Positions 1-8,484 of a DNA stretch of 64,000 nt are shown piece after piece (within the stretch, counting starts at the first letter, position 1; every line of letters begins with the position of its first letter). The stretch spans positions 62,001 to 126,000 of the forward strand of contig CANKZR010000002.1 in the NCBI GenBank assembly GCA_947488625.1, read 5' to 3'. Origin of the DNA: an uncultured Sphingomonadaceae bacterium (GTDB lineage: Bacteria > Pseudomonadota > Alphaproteobacteria > Sphingomonadales > Sphingomonadaceae). The notes under the pieces are model-generated. The model saw nothing but the letters and a program-made list of their open reading frames with translations. It was not told the origin of the DNA and ran no database searches. The position numbers were made by a program, and so were the translations under genes.

Positions 1-420
1 GAACTGCGGATGGTTCGATCCGTCAACGACGCAGTTTGCAACGCCGGATGCAGCCCCGCGTCCGAACCGGGCCCAGCCTACTGGATTCAACCCGAAGCAC
101 CAGGCGCGTGATTTGTAGAACCGTATGGGCAGCGCGTGGCAGGTAGGCCCCTTGGCAGAAAACGGGCCGCTTTCCTCCATGGGTTCATCGCCAATGGCAA
201 CCTTCAGTCGTTTTCCCTGGACCAGGAAGTGACAACTCGCCCAATCGGGGTAATGGCAATACTGCACCGACGCCGCCCCCTCCTGCTTTACCTCAAGATG
301 GTATAGCGCGCTGAAATAGGGCCTTAATTCGGAAGACAGTTGATATGTCTTCACGTCAATCTTGCCGGTATTACTATGTCCGCTGGAAATTTGCGCCCCC
401 CAGAAGTGCCTGGTGCGCAT
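1..420 (-). CDS. AraC-family transcriptional regulator, N-terminal part (cut by window edge)
   Basis: This open minus-strand frame is absent from the ORF track because it runs off the left edge. It has no stop from an ATG at 420 down to base 1 (140 codons). The translation contains SSELRPYFSALYHLEV near the start and LNPVGWARFGRGAASGVANCVVDG near the cut. This pattern resembles the DUF6597 sensor domain found ahead of AraC-type helix-turn-helix DNA-binding domains, whose usual form is L(R)PYxxxxxxLE then L.P.GWA...G. The DNA-binding half would lie outside the window. The true start is uncertain: no clear ribosome site precedes 420, and a GTG about 22 codons in, just before KTYQLSSEL, is possible. 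The family call comes from recognised sequence pattern; the regulated genes are unknown. Confidence 0.62.
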   Translation of the reverse strand, partial: MRTRHFWGAQISSGHSNTGKIDVKTYQLSSELRPYFSALYHLEVKQEGAASVQYCHYPDWASCHFLVQGKRLKVAIGDEPMEESGPFSAKGPTCHALPIRFYKSRAWCFGLNPVGWARFGRGAASGVANCVVDGSNHPQF

Positions 421-560
421 CGCATCAGGAACATGGTGCGGGGTTTAGACGGCAATCATGGTTAATAACAACGATTTTCGATGAACATCGCCCTGTTCTC
501 ACAAGAAACGGGTCCGAAATGGAGCAATTGGACCGTTGCTGATAGAATGTCGGGCAATAG
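421..560. other. Intergenic gap between araC-like gene and rplT
   Basis: I see no convincing gene here. The 65-residue plus-strand ORF of the track (345-542) overlaps the 5' part of the AraC-like gene and has no recognisable sequence. The stretch should hold the promoter of the AraC-like gene. AT-rich blocks such as GGTTAATAACAACG occur near 460, but no promoter could be defined with confidence. Confidence 0.4.
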
Positions 561-593
561 AAAAAGGCGCGGATGGAACAAACCATCCGCGCC
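561..593 (-). terminator. Intrinsic terminator of rpmI-rplT
   Basis: Read on the minus strand, an 11-bp perfect stem GGCGCGGATGG / CCATCCGCGCC with a 6-nt loop is followed directly by TTTTT. It lies about 30 bases past the rplT stop, as expected for the end of this ribosomal protein transcript. Confidence 0.9.
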
Positions 594-622
594 CTTCTTG
601 ATCGGCTAAACCGACAGTAACC

Positions 623-982
623 TTAGGCGGGAAGTGCATCCTTCGCCTGCTTGATGATCAAGCCGAAAGCATCGGTCTCGTTCATCGCCAGATCGGCCAT
701 TACCTTCCGGTCCAGTTCGATACCCGCCAGCTTAACGCCGTGCATGAACTGCGAGTAGGTAAGACCCTCGGCGCGCACGGCAGCGTTGATACGCTGGATC
801 CACAGGGCGCGGAAATTGCGCTTTTTGACCTTGCGGTCGCGATAGGCGTACTGGCCGGCCTTTTCGACGGCCTGACGGGCGACACGGATCGTATTCTTGC
901 GACGGCCGCGATAACCCTTCGCCTGATCTAGGAGCCGCTTGTGCTTCTGGCGCGTGGTAACGCCGCGTTTAATGCGTGGCAT
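623..982 (-). CDS. rplT: 50S ribosomal protein L20
   Basis: L20 is an early-assembly protein of the large ribosomal subunit that binds 23S rRNA. The 119-residue product has the typical length and the hallmark N-terminus [28 protein letters not shown], followed by the conserved [26 protein letters not shown] core. It is very basic, as expected for an rRNA-binding protein. It follows rpmI by about 17 bases on the same strand, the usual rpmI-rplT pair. infC, which heads this operon in many bacteria, is not adjacent here. A strong intrinsic terminator follows. Confidence 0.98.
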   Translation of the reverse strand: MPRIKRGVTTRQKHKRLLDQAKGYRGRRKNTIRVARQAVEKAGQYAYRDRKVKKRNFRALWIQRINAAVRAEGLTYSQFMHGVKLAGIELDRKVMADLAMNETDAFGLIIKQAKDALPA

Positions 983-999
983 GTTCTATATCCTCCCGA

Positions 1000-1203
1000 T
1001 CACTTGAGCCCGTAAGGGGCCCATTTCTTGACGGCATCCCAATCGGCCTTCGACAGGACCTTGGTGCCGCGCTGCTGGCGGATATATTTCGCATTATGGC
1101 TGATCAGGCGGTGACGCTTGCCGGCGACACCATGCTTGACCTTGCCCGTGGCAGTGAGCTTGAAGCGCTTCTTAACGCCGCTCTTGGTCTTCAGCTTGGG
1201 CAT
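1000..1203 (-). CDS. rpmI: 50S ribosomal protein L35
   Basis: L35 is a small basic protein of the large ribosomal subunit. The track ORF starts upstream (98 residues), but the real protein begins at [23 protein letters not shown] and is 67 residues long, the family's normal size. This start has an AGGAGA ribosome site a few bases upstream (CAAAGGAGATGAAAATG). The upstream extension is low-complexity and not L35-like. It is the first gene of the rpmI-rplT pair. The 120-bp gap to hisN should contain the promoter and any leader used for L20 autoregulation; I could not identify a specific leader fold. Confidence 0.97.
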   Translation of the reverse strand: MPKLKTKSGVKKRFKLTATGKVKHGVAGKRHRLISHNAKYIRQQRGTKVLSKADWDAVKKWAPYGLK

Positions 1204-1324
1204 TTTCATCTCCTTTGCAGAGACACGTCCAACCGGCCCTGGCAGCCCTTGTGAGCCAGACCGGCGATGAATCACGTGTCGGTGAAGGGCGCGCAATTAG
1301 CGATTCTGCGCAAGAATGCAAGCG

Positions 1325-2104
1325 TCAAGAGCCGCCCATCGCCTCCAGCACGTCTTCCAGCCGTGCAGGATCGCCCAGCGCCAGCACCGTGCCATCGGAC
1401 CCTGCGTGCAAAGGCTCACCTGCCCAGTCGCACATCATGCCGCCTGCGCCTTCGACCACGGGCACCAGCGCGGCGTAGTCGTGTAGTTTCAGACCCGCTT
1501 CGCACACGATGTCGAGATGGCCGGAGGCAAGGCATGCGTAATTATAGCAATCGCCGCCCATCACCATGCGCCGGTGATCGGTCTTGGCGGCCAGCGCCAT
1601 GAACACGTCGCCTTCCGACTGGCTGAGATAATGCGGACCGGTAGTGGCGAGGCTGGCGGCGGAGAGTTCGCGGCATCGGCGGGTTTCGACGCTCTTGCCG
1701 TTGAAGGTGGTCGGCTCTCCTGCAACGCCCAGCCAGCGTTCGGAATTGATCGGCTGGTCGATTATGCCCAGCACGGGGAAGCCTTCCACCAGCAGCGCGA
1801 TGAGAGTGCCGAAGATCGGGCGGCCTGCAAGGAAGGCGGTGGTGCCGTCGATGGGATCGAGTACCCACTGCCGGCCCGAGATGCCATCCTTCACGCCGAA
1901 CTCCTCGCCGTGGATCCCGTCGCCGGAAAACTCCGCCTCGATCAGCTTGCGCATCGCCTCCTCGGCGTTGCGGTCGGCAATCGTTACGGGCGAGGCATCG
2001 TCCTTCGCTTCGCTCTGCACGCCGGAGCGAAACAGCGGACGGATTTCCTCGCGCGCCACATCGGCCAGACGGTGGGCTAGGGCAATTTCGGCTTTGAGGT
2101 TCAC
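1325..2104 (-). CDS. hisN: Histidinol-phosphatase, inositol monophosphatase-like (HisN type)
   Basis: A Mg2+-dependent phosphatase of the inositol monophosphatase superfamily. Visible motifs are the metal-binding HGEEFG and WVLDPIDGTTAF and the later KLHDYAALVPVVEGAGG. The HisN subgroup dephosphorylates L-histidinol phosphate in histidine biosynthesis. The LDPIDGT motif defines the fold; the substrate is inferred from resemblance to alphaproteobacterial HisN. The track starts at 2137, inside prs. I prefer GTG at 2104 (VNLKAEIALAHRLADVAREEI), one base after the prs TGA, which gives about 259 residues. It is probably co-transcribed with prs, whose product PRPP is the starting substrate of histidine synthesis, so the pairing makes metabolic sense. 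Confidence 0.82.
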   Translation of the reverse strand: MNLKAEIALAHRLADVAREEIRPLFRSGVQSEAKDDASPVTIADRNAEEAMRKLIEAEFSGDGIHGEEFGVKDGISGRQWVLDPIDGTTAFLAGRPIFGTLIALLVEGFPVLGIIDQPINSERWLGVAGEPTTFNGKSVETRRCRELSAASLATTGPHYLSQSEGDVFMALAAKTDHRRMVMGGDCYNYACLASGHLDIVCEAGLKLHDYAALVPVVEGAGGMMCDWAGEPLHAGSDGTVLALGDPARLEDVLEAMGGS

Positions 2105-2105
2105 G

Positions 2106-3041
2106 TCAGTCGAACAGGCTGGAGACGGAACTCTCATCGGCGATGCGGCGGATTGCCTCGCCCAGCAGCGGGGCGATGGGCAGGATGCGGATGCGGTCCG
2201 AATCCTTGGCCGCGTCGGTAGGCTGAATGGAATCGGAAATCACCAGTTCCTTCAGGGCCGACTTGTCGATCCGCGCGACCGCGCCGCCCGACAGCACGCC
2301 GTGGGTAATGTAGGCCGCCACGCTTTTCGCGCCCTGATCCAGCAGCGCCTGTGCAGCGTTGCACAGCGTTCCGCCCGAATCGACGATATCGTCGATCAGC
2401 ACGCATGATCGGCCCTGCACGTCGCCGATGATGTTCATCACCTCGCTCTCGCCAGGGCGATCGCGGCGCTTGTCGACGATGGCCAGCGGGGCGTTGTCGA
2501 GCCGCTTTGCCAGCGCACGGGCGCGCACCACGCCGCCGACATCGGGGGAGACGACCATCAGTTCCTGATCGCCATAGTGCGCCTGGATATCGGCAGCCAT
2601 GGTGGGTGCAGCGTAAAGGTTGTCGGTCGGAATATCGAAGAAGCCCTGGATCTGCCCTGCGTGCAGGTCCACCGCAAGCACGCGGTCGGCCCCTGCCTCG
2701 GTAATCAGGTTCGCGACCAGCTTTGCGGAGATCGGCGTGCGCGGCCCGGGTTTGCGATCCTGCCGGGCATAGCCGAAATAGGGGACCACGGCGGTGATCC
2801 GCTTGGCAGAGGCACGGCGCAGCGCGTCGATCCCGATAAGCAGTTCCATCAGGTTGTCATTCGCCGGGAAACTGGTGGACTGGACGATGAACACATCCTC
2901 CCCGCGCACGTTCTCGTGGATCTCGATGAACACCTCTTCATCGGCAAAGCGGCGGACGCTGGCGTCGGTGAGGGGAACTTCGAGATAGCCGGCAATGGCG
3001 CGGGCGAGCGGCAGGTTGGAATTGCCGGACATGATTTTCAT
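2106..3041 (-). CDS. prs: Ribose-phosphate pyrophosphokinase (PRPP synthetase)
   Basis: Makes 5-phosphoribosyl-1-pyrophosphate from ribose 5-phosphate and ATP for purine, pyrimidine, histidine, tryptophan and NAD synthesis. The 311 residues match the family's usual 310-320. Visible landmarks are [16 protein letters not shown] at the N-terminus, the [22 protein letters not shown] catalytic flexible-loop region, the [18 protein letters not shown] stretch, and the PRPP-binding loop [18 protein letters not shown]. It lies upstream of hisN with nearly abutting stop and start. An in-frame ATG at codon 4 is an alternative start; a GGGGGA run a few bases upstream supports the first one. Confidence 0.97.
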   Translation of the reverse strand: MKIMSGNSNLPLARAIAGYLEVPLTDASVRRFADEEVFIEIHENVRGEDVFIVQSTSFPANDNLMELLIGIDALRRASAKRITAVVPYFGYARQDRKPGPRTPISAKLVANLITEAGADRVLAVDLHAGQIQGFFDIPTDNLYAAPTMAADIQAHYGDQELMVVSPDVGGVVRARALAKRLDNAPLAIVDKRRDRPGESEVMNIIGDVQGRSCVLIDDIVDSGGTLCNAAQALLDQGAKSVAAYITHGVLSGGAVARIDKSALKELVISDSIQPTDAAKDSDRIRILPIAPLLGEAIRRIADESSVSSLFD

Positions 3042-3372
3042 GGATGCGAATCCCCCATGGGTTTCAAACGGGTTGGTGCTGGAAGGTTTCGCCCTAGCCG
3101 AGCGTCATGGAATTGCAACGTAGCGGGGGGCGGTTGTCCAGATCGTTTGTCTTGCGAAGCTGCCTCCGCGGCTTCGTCCTCGCTAGGTGCGCGGCAAGCT
3201 GCGCCCGCTGCGGGCGGGCGTTTGCCCTTGCGGTCGGCTGAACGCCGACCGGGTTGGCGTTTTCATTCGGCGCCAAGAGAGAACTCTGACATTGCTGAAT
3301 GGCTGAAATGGGATGGTAGGCGGGCATTAGAACTAGCGGAAACGTGAAAAGACTACCGGGGCTTTGAAGCTA
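3042..3372. other. Intergenic region with interspersed repeat copy A
   Basis: This 330-bp gap lies between the prs start and the 3' end of the small membrane protein gene. The part nearest 3041 should hold the prs promoter. Bases 3145-3240 are a copy of the structured interspersed repeat listed separately. The minus-strand 77-residue ORF at 3094-3327 is a read-through of this repeat and does not look like a gene. Confidence 0.6.
3145..3240 (-). repeat. Structured interspersed repeat, copy A
   Basis: Read on the minus strand, this copy matches the core of copies at 50701-50795 and 60121-60219: a GCGGGC/GCCCGC hairpin, the GCGCAGCTTGCTGCGC-like palindrome, the linker CTAGCGAGGACGA, and a terminal hairpin with loop GGAG. 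In this copy the last stem carries one mismatch. It lies downstream of the minus-strand 62-residue membrane protein gene and in sense orientation to it. Confidence 0.8.
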
Positions 3373-3561
3373 TCAGCTATGCTTCGGCTCCACCCCTTCG
3401 GTGTCTGTCCGCCATGCCCCATACGCAAGCAGCAGCCAAAGCGGTGTTAGCCAGAAGTGTATGTCGTCAAGACGATCCTCTCCTGCAAAGTGCGCGATAG
3501 CTAATCCGCCCATTACGCCCGTCATAAGCGTAAAAAGATTGCGTATGCTTGATTTGCTCAT
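3373..3561 (-). CDS. Small membrane protein of unknown function (62 aa)
   Basis: I do not recognise a family. The product has two likely membrane segments, FTLMTGVMGGLAIAHF near the N-terminus and FWLTPLWLLLAYGAW near the C-terminus, with a short charged loop EDRLDD between. It begins with MSKSSIRN and ends with a polar tail. A GGGAGG ribosome site lies 7-9 bases before the ATG (GCGTTGGGAGGCGTATTCGATG), which argues that it is translated. It may be transcribed alone; the next gene on this strand is downstream past a repeat. Confidence 0.6.
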   Translation of the reverse strand: MSKSSIRNLFTLMTGVMGGLAIAHFAGEDRLDDIHFWLTPLWLLLAYGAWRTDTEGVEPKHS

Positions 3562-3679
3562 CGAATACGCCTCCCAACGCCGCCATCAAACGCTTCATAA
3601 CTGACAGTTTTAGAGATTGCCCGCAACGAGATCGTTAGCGCACTGGCGGCTTTCGGCGGCTTTTCGCCCGCCCAGCGCC

Positions 3680-4243
3680 TCAGCGACGATCCTCGTCGCT
3701 TGGCTGGTCGATGATCGCTTCCGAAGGGTTTTCCTGCGTCCTCTTGCGCAGGAAGTCGCGCGCCGTAGATGCGCGCAGAATGCTGGCGGCAAAGCGTGTT
3801 GCGATGGTTAACCCGAGGAGCAGCGCGATATTGCCCAACACGCCCCAGCTAGCTGAAAACAGCGCGGCCAGTATCCCGGTAAACACCACGCCGATACCTG
3901 CAAGCAGCACGCCGAGGATAACGCCCAGCAATCCCCATTCGATATAGGTCGAGGCGAGCGCATAGAGCCAGAGGCTGATCCCGAAGATCAGCGACGCAAA
4001 GCCGAACAGGCCGCTTGCCAATCCGCGAGACGCCGGAATGAATGCCAACGGCACGAAGGCCAGCGATACCAGCGCAGCCCCGCCGATGAGATCGGGAATC
4101 CAGCCCAGCGCCCACACGCTGAATTCGGCAGCGCCGAACAGCAGCAGGACGGGGACGGCAATTATCGCCAGAAGCAGGACGAAGCCGACAACCGAGAGGC
4201 CGAGGGCGGAAACGCCGAATTTCCTGATCCTGATTTCCGCCAT
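3680..4243 (-). CDS. Multi-pass membrane protein of unknown function (187 aa)
   Basis: No family recognised. After a short charged N-terminus (MAEIRIRKFG) there are about five or six hydrophobic segments, for example VVGFVLLLAIIAVPVLLLFGAA, IGGAALVSLAFVPLAFI, LFGFASLIFGISLWLYAL, GLLGVILGVLLAGIGVVFTGI and WGVLGNIALLLGLTIATRF. The C-terminal tail is cytoplasmic-like and charged (RKRTQENPSEAIIDQPSDEDRR). It lies downstream of glpX on the same strand with a gap of about 40 bases, so co-transcription is plausible. Membrane location is seen in the sequence; function is unknown. Confidence 0.6.
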   Translation of the reverse strand: MAEIRIRKFGVSALGLSVVGFVLLLAIIAVPVLLLFGAAEFSVWALGWIPDLIGGAALVSLAFVPLAFIPASRGLASGLFGFASLIFGISLWLYALASTYIEWGLLGVILGVLLAGIGVVFTGILAALFSASWGVLGNIALLLGLTIATRFAASILRASTARDFLRKRTQENPSEAIIDQPSDEDRR

Positions 4244-4284
4244 CGCCTAGCCTCGTACTTGCTGGTCGAGTGCCTTCCTGGCTA

Positions 4285-5274
4285 CTAGATGCGATGCTCG
4301 CCCTTCACCCAGCGCACCGTGCCCGACGATGCCCGCATCACGACGCTCTCGGTGGTCATGATGCGCTCGCCGTTGGGGCGTCGGATGCGTTTTACGCCGT
4401 CGAGAAGCGAGCCGTCGGTCACGCCTGTGGCGGCAAAGATGCAGTCGCCCTTGGCGAGGTCGTGCAGCTTGTAAATGCGGTCGAGGTCCTCGATGCCCCA
4501 TTTTGCGGCGCGCTTGCGCTCGTCATCGTTGCGGAACAGCAGACGGCCGTTGAACTGGCCGCCCACGCAGCGCAGCGCGGCTGCGGCCAGCACGCCCTCG
4601 GGCGCGCCGCCTGAACCCATGTAGATGTCGATGGTGGTGTCCTGGTCGGTGGTGGCGATCACGCCTGCCACGTCACCATCGCCGATCAGCACCACACCGC
4701 AGCCGATACCGCGCAGCTCGGCGATCAGTTCGGCATGGCGCGGGCGATCCAGCACGCACACGATAATGTCCTTGGGCTCCACACCCTTCGCAGCGGCAAC
4801 AGCCTCGACGTTTTCGGTGACGCTCTTTTCCAGGCTGATGACATCTTCGGGATAGCCCGGACCCACGGCGATCTTGTCCATGTAAACGTCGGGCGCGTTC
4901 AGCAGGCAGCCCTTTTCGGCAGCGGCCAGCACAGCCAGCGCGTTCGGGCCGGCCTTGGCGGTAATGGTGGTGCCTTCCAGCGGATCGAGCGCGATGTCGA
5001 TCTTCGGCCCCTTGCCGGGTGCGCCGCCAACCTTCTCTCCGATGTAGAGCATGGGCGCCTCGTCCCGCTCACCCTCTCCGATCACCACAGTGCCATCGAT
5101 ATAAAGCGTGTCGAAACACTTGCGCATGGCTTCGACGGCTGCGGCATCGGCGGCCTTTTCATCGCCGCGCCCCACCAGATCGGCTGCGGCAACGGCTGCC
5201 GCTTCGGTGACGCGCACCATTTCCATCACGAGGACGCGGTCGAGAATGCTGTCTGCGGAGTTATCGGAGTTCAT
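4285..5274 (-). CDS. glpX: Class II fructose-1,6-bisphosphatase
   Basis: Hydrolyses fructose 1,6-bisphosphate to fructose 6-phosphate, the committed gluconeogenic step. In some bacteria it also acts on sedoheptulose 1,7-bisphosphate. The 329 residues match the family length. Characteristic motifs are DGTVVIGEGERDEAPMLYIGE, IDIALDPLEGTTITA (metal site) and the glycine-rich GDGDVAGVIATT and YMGSGGAPEGVLAAAALR. Its minus-strand partner hom is separated from it by a plus-strand secreted-protein gene. The start MNSDNSADSILDRVLVMEMVRVTEAAA agrees with the family N-terminus. Confidence 0.96.
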   Translation of the reverse strand: MNSDNSADSILDRVLVMEMVRVTEAAAVAAADLVGRGDEKAADAAAVEAMRKCFDTLYIDGTVVIGEGERDEAPMLYIGEKVGGAPGKGPKIDIALDPLEGTTITAKAGPNALAVLAAAEKGCLLNAPDVYMDKIAVGPGYPEDVISLEKSVTENVEAVAAAKGVEPKDIIVCVLDRPRHAELIAELRGIGCGVVLIGDGDVAGVIATTDQDTTIDIYMGSGGAPEGVLAAAALRCVGGQFNGRLLFRNDDERKRAAKWGIEDLDRIYKLHDLAKGDCIFAATGVTDGSLLDGVKRIRRPNGERIMTTESVVMRASSGTVRWVKGEHRI

Positions 5275-5341
5275 AGGTAATTCAGGCTCCCATCTGAATC
5301 TGGCCGGGCAATTAGCAGGCGCTTAGGTCGAGGGGGCGGGA

Positions 5342-5860
5342 ATGTCGAGGCGGTCAGCCGTAATTTTCGTTTCTGCGGCGATTGCATTGGCATTGGGTAT
5401 TGGTCCCGCAATGCAGGCGGCGGCGCAGGTGGCCTATGGCCCTGTCGACGATACCGATGTCGTGGAATCCGATGATCCTGTCCCCCTGCAGGAGCCGGAG
5501 CGTTGTGATGAGGAAGTGCGTGAGGACGGCGCCATCGTCGTCTGCCGCGAACTGCCCGAATCCGAGCGTTACATGTCGCCGCTGCCCCGCCCCGTCGAGG
5601 TTCATATCAACGACGTGGGCGGGCTGCGCGAACCGCCCTGCTGGGTAACGGGCAAGACCCCGTGCATGCGGTTCGGCTCGGTTCCGCCCTATCCGCCCTT
5701 GATCGACACCACCGCCTTTGCCGAACCGTTGAGCGAGGAAGATGCCGCCGCAGTCTATGCCATCGAGGCCGAGACCCCCGCCTCGTCTTCACTGACCGGA
5801 AAGCGCGTGCCGATAGACCTGTCGGACGACAACCAGGCAGAAACGGCAATCAGCCGATAA
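5342..5860 (+). CDS. Secreted protein of unknown function (172 aa)
   Basis: Begins with a clear signal peptide (MSRRSAVIFVSAAIALALGIGPAMQAAAQVAYG, likely cleavage after AAA or AQ), so the mature protein is probably periplasmic. The mature part is acidic, with four cysteines in pairs (PERCDEEV, VVCREL, PPCWVTG, TPCMRFG) that could form disulphides. I recognise no domain. The gene sits on the plus strand between the minus-strand genes hom and glpX. Its last 11 bases overlap the end of hom tail to tail. A purine-rich run (GAGGGGGCGGGA) precedes the ATG. Confidence 0.65.
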   Translation: MSRRSAVIFVSAAIALALGIGPAMQAAAQVAYGPVDDTDVVESDDPVPLQEPERCDEEVREDGAIVVCRELPESERYMSPLPRPVEVHINDVGGLREPPCWVTGKTPCMRFGSVPPYPPLIDTTAFAEPLSEEDAAAVYAIEAETPASSSLTGKRVPIDLSDDNQAETAISR

Positions 5861-7160
5861 GGCGCATGACCAGCGGCTCTTCCACGAGGCTGGCCGATCC
5901 TTCCAGCAGTTCCAGCGCGCGCGAAACACCGCTTTCGGGGCCTTCGTGCGTGACGATGGCCACCAGCACCGGCTCTTCCCCGCTTTCGTCGGGCTGACCG
6001 TGCTGGATCATGCTCTCGATGGAAACACCCGCGTCGCGCATGGCGGCGGTAATTTCTGCCAGAACGCCGGGCCGGTCGGCCACGGTGAAGCGGACGTAGG
6101 CACGGTTGCGGCGGTCGCCCGGATCGGCAGGCGTGCTGGCCTGCAACGAATCTACGCTTTGCGAGAAGGGCGCGATACGGTTGCCGCGAGCGATATCGAC
6201 AAGGTCTGCCACAACGGCGCTGGCCGTGGGGCCATCGCCAGCGCCCGCCCCCTGGAACAGCAGGCGGCCAACGTGATTACCCTCCGCCACAACGGCATTG
6301 GTGGGTCCGTCCACTGCCGCCAGCGGGTGGCGCACGGGCACCAGATAGGGGGCGACCCGCTGAAACAGGTGCCGCGCGCCATCCTTGTCGGTGCAATCTG
6401 AAAGGCCGATCAGGCGGATGACATAGCCTAGCGCGCGAGCCTGCGCGATGTCGGCTGCGCGGATGCGGCTGATGCCGGAAGTGTCGACCGCCGCAAAATC
6501 GATCTGGGTGCCGAAGGCGTTGCTGGCCACAATCGCCAGCTTGTGCGCCGCATCCACACCTTCGATGTCGAAAGTCGGATCGGCCTCGGCATAGCCCAGT
6601 GCCTGCGCATCGGCGAGTACGTCGGAGAAATCGCGTCCGGTCGTCTCCATCTCGGAGAGGATGTAGTTGCAGGTGCCGTTGAGAATGCCGTAAATGCGAT
6701 CGATACGGTTGGCCGCCGCACCCTCGGCCAGACCTTTCACGACAGGGATGCCGCCGGCAACCGCAGCCTCGTAACGCAGCGGCACATCGTTACCTTCGGC
6801 CAATCGCGCCAGTTCCAGCCCGTGATGCGCCACCATGGCCTTGTTCGCGGTGACCAGGCCCTTGCCGCCGCCCAGTGCCTTGCGCGCCAGCGCCAGTGCT
6901 GGGCCATCGGAACCGCCGACCAATTCCACCACAACGTCCACATCATCGCGCGCGGCCAGCACGGTCATGTCGTCTTCCCAGGCATAGGGAGACAGGTCGA
7001 CGCCGCGATCCTTGCCGCGGTCGCGGGCCGAAACCGCCACCACTTCGATACCGCGCCCGGCACGGCCTGCGATCAGCTTTCCATTGTCGGCCAGCAGGCG
7101 CAACACGCCCGCGCCCACCGTTCCCAGACCCGCCAGTGCGATACGCAAATTCTCAGCCAT
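5850..7160 (-). CDS. hom: Homoserine dehydrogenase
   Basis: Reduces aspartate semialdehyde to homoserine, the branch point to threonine, methionine and isoleucine. The 436 residues show three expected parts: an N-terminal NAD(P)-binding fold with GLGTVGAGVLRLL, a central catalytic domain (VTANKAMVAHHG, YEAAVAGGIPVVKGL, GILNGTCNYILSEM, GYAEADPTFDIEGVDAAHKL), and a C-terminal ACT domain (RPGVLAEITAAMRDAGVSIESMIQHG) that usually mediates feedback control by threonine. Length and order are complete. Confidence 0.97.
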   Translation of the reverse strand: MAENLRIALAGLGTVGAGVLRLLADNGKLIAGRAGRGIEVVAVSARDRGKDRGVDLSPYAWEDDMTVLAARDDVDVVVELVGGSDGPALALARKALGGGKGLVTANKAMVAHHGLELARLAEGNDVPLRYEAAVAGGIPVVKGLAEGAAANRIDRIYGILNGTCNYILSEMETTGRDFSDVLADAQALGYAEADPTFDIEGVDAAHKLAIVASNAFGTQIDFAAVDTSGISRIRAADIAQARALGYVIRLIGLSDCTDKDGARHLFQRVAPYLVPVRHPLAAVDGPTNAVVAEGNHVGRLLFQGAGAGDGPTASAVVADLVDIARGNRIAPFSQSVDSLQASTPADPGDRRNRAYVRFTVADRPGVLAEITAAMRDAGVSIESMIQHGQPDESGEEPVLVAIVTHEGPESGVSRALELLEGSASLVEEPLVMRLIG

Positions 7161-7260
7161 CGAAATCCCCGTCTGCCATGTAACCCGCCTTGTGCGGCGC
7201 AGGCGTTAGGCAAGGGCGCGACGCTTGGCCAGAGGGGTCTTGCAGCGATCGGTCAGGGAT

Positions 7261-8139
7261 TCAGGTCAAACGCCGCTCGCATGGGCCGAGTTCGGACAGG
7301 ATATAGGCGTAGTCCGCCCGCGCCTGATCCTGCGATGCGCGATCGCGCTGCAAGAACGAATCGGCGGGCAAGTCACGCGGAAGGAAGCAGGCAAGACGGT
7401 ACCAGATCAGCGTGTCGCGCTGTGCGGGCTCCGCCGATGCATCCACCAGTTCACCCAGCGATACGCCCCATTGCGGTGCCATGCCGGGGCGTCGAATTAC
7501 CGAAAGCGATACGGGCGCGCCGGTATCCGTTTCGACGAACATCTGCGTTTCCGATTCGCCCGCCAGGTTGCCCGGAACGGAGATTACGTCGCGCAGACCT
7601 GTAACGGCGGGGGGCACGTCGGCAGCGGAGATCTGGGTAAGCACCTGGCGAACGCGCGCCTCGATGCGAGGGCCGGCAGGCAGCATCGAATCGGACGACA
7701 ACAGCTGCAATGCGCCCGGCTGGCTCTGCGACAGATCGCCAAAGACCAGGAACTGGCGCCCCTCCAGATCAGGAACATCGCCATCGGCATCGCGGCGCTG
7801 ATCGACGACGTAGGCGAGCTGAGCGCCCACGGCCTGCGGTCCGGCCAGCAGGTTTTGCGTGAGCGACTCGATATAGAGGCGGACGTGCGACGGCGGTACG
7901 TCAGGGGCGCGATCCTCGGGGAAGACGATCTGGTCCTCCACCGCAACGATGGCCACCGTGTCCGCCGCCATCGCCATCGTCACCAGGTCGGCATAGGTCG
8001 GCGCCTGGGTGTCGGGCAATTCCGCGGGAGGGACATCCTGCGAGAAAGCGGGGCCCGTGCTCGCGCAGGCCCCCAGTGCAAGGGCCAGCGCGGCGGGCAG
8101 GACTGCGCGCAGGTTCGGCGAAAAGGAGGGTCTCGACAT
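7261..8139 (-). CDS. Putative lipoprotein of unknown function (292 aa)
   Basis: The N-terminus MSRPSFSPNLRAVLPAALALALGACAST is a lipoprotein signal with lipobox LGAC, so the protein is predicted to be lipid-anchored. The track starts 12 codons upstream, but this ATG gives a proper signal peptide and has AAGGA upstream. The mature part lacks membrane segments; parts such as APTYADLVTMAMAADTVAIVAV and GPRIEARVRQVLTQIS look folded. I do not recognise the family. It lies about 100 bases upstream of hom on the same strand. Proline- and aspartate-rich linkers suggest a periplasmic protein. Confidence 0.62.
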   Translation of the reverse strand: MSRPSFSPNLRAVLPAALALALGACASTGPAFSQDVPPAELPDTQAPTYADLVTMAMAADTVAIVAVEDQIVFPEDRAPDVPPSHVRLYIESLTQNLLAGPQAVGAQLAYVVDQRRDADGDVPDLEGRQFLVFGDLSQSQPGALQLLSSDSMLPAGPRIEARVRQVLTQISAADVPPAVTGLRDVISVPGNLAGESETQMFVETDTGAPVSLSVIRRPGMAPQWGVSLGELVDASAEPAQRDTLIWYRLACFLPRDLPADSFLQRDRASQDQARADYAYILSELGPCERRLT

Positions 8140-8484
8140 GGCAATCCTTATGCTCGTGGGTGTCCCTTGGGACAACGACCAAGATCACCCTATGGGTCCG
8201 CAGATGCACGCATTTCAGCCGATCGGTACTGAATCGCGAGTTAAGCAACAAAGCGTTTGCCCCATCCCTTCCGGCCCGTTAAGAGCCGCCCAAGTCTGTC
8301 CGGGAGAGTACAGAAAATTTCCCTCTGTGACGTTTTTGGCACATTTACTGTTGTGTCGGGGTGATATCACAGGGCATCATGCGGTAGGCATACATTTCAT
8401 ACTGGATCATCCGGATATTCTCCGGGTTATCCTTGGGAGAGCCGGATTTCGGTCCGGCTGACACAAACGGAGTGAAGGGACTGG
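8140..8484. other. Divergent promoter region of lipoprotein gene and tonB operon
   Basis: 345 bp between two divergent genes and therefore expected to hold both promoters. I see no gene. A stretch poorer in GC lies around 8300-8400 (for example GTGACGTTTTTGGCACATTTACTGTTG). I looked for a canonical Fur-type palindrome because tonB genes are often iron-controlled and did not find a convincing one by eye. Confidence 0.4.

Noticed and set aside
1-118. Plus-strand frame ending at 118 that could be the tail of an upstream gene (NCGWFDPSTTQ...)
   Set aside because: Its opposite strand encodes the recognisable AraC-type sensor sequence, so the plus-strand reading is taken as shadow.
345-542. Plus-strand 65-aa ORF near the left edge
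   Set aside because: Overlaps the AraC-like gene, has Arg/Trp/Ser-rich shadow-like composition and no ribosome site.
3145-3240. CRISPR array or REP cluster as explanation for the repeats
   Set aside because: Copies are far apart, in both orientations, without regular spacers or cas genes, so CRISPR is excluded. A known REP type could not be confirmed.
3094-3327. Minus-strand 77-aa ORF upstream of prs
   Set aside because: It is a translation of the interspersed repeat; similar frames appear at every copy.
7161-7260. Riboswitch or attenuator ahead of hom
   Set aside because: No aptamer motif or leader peptide recognisable in the 100-bp gap.
8300-8484. Possible Fur box ahead of tonB
   Set aside because: No adequate match to a Fur-type palindrome by eye; left unassigned.
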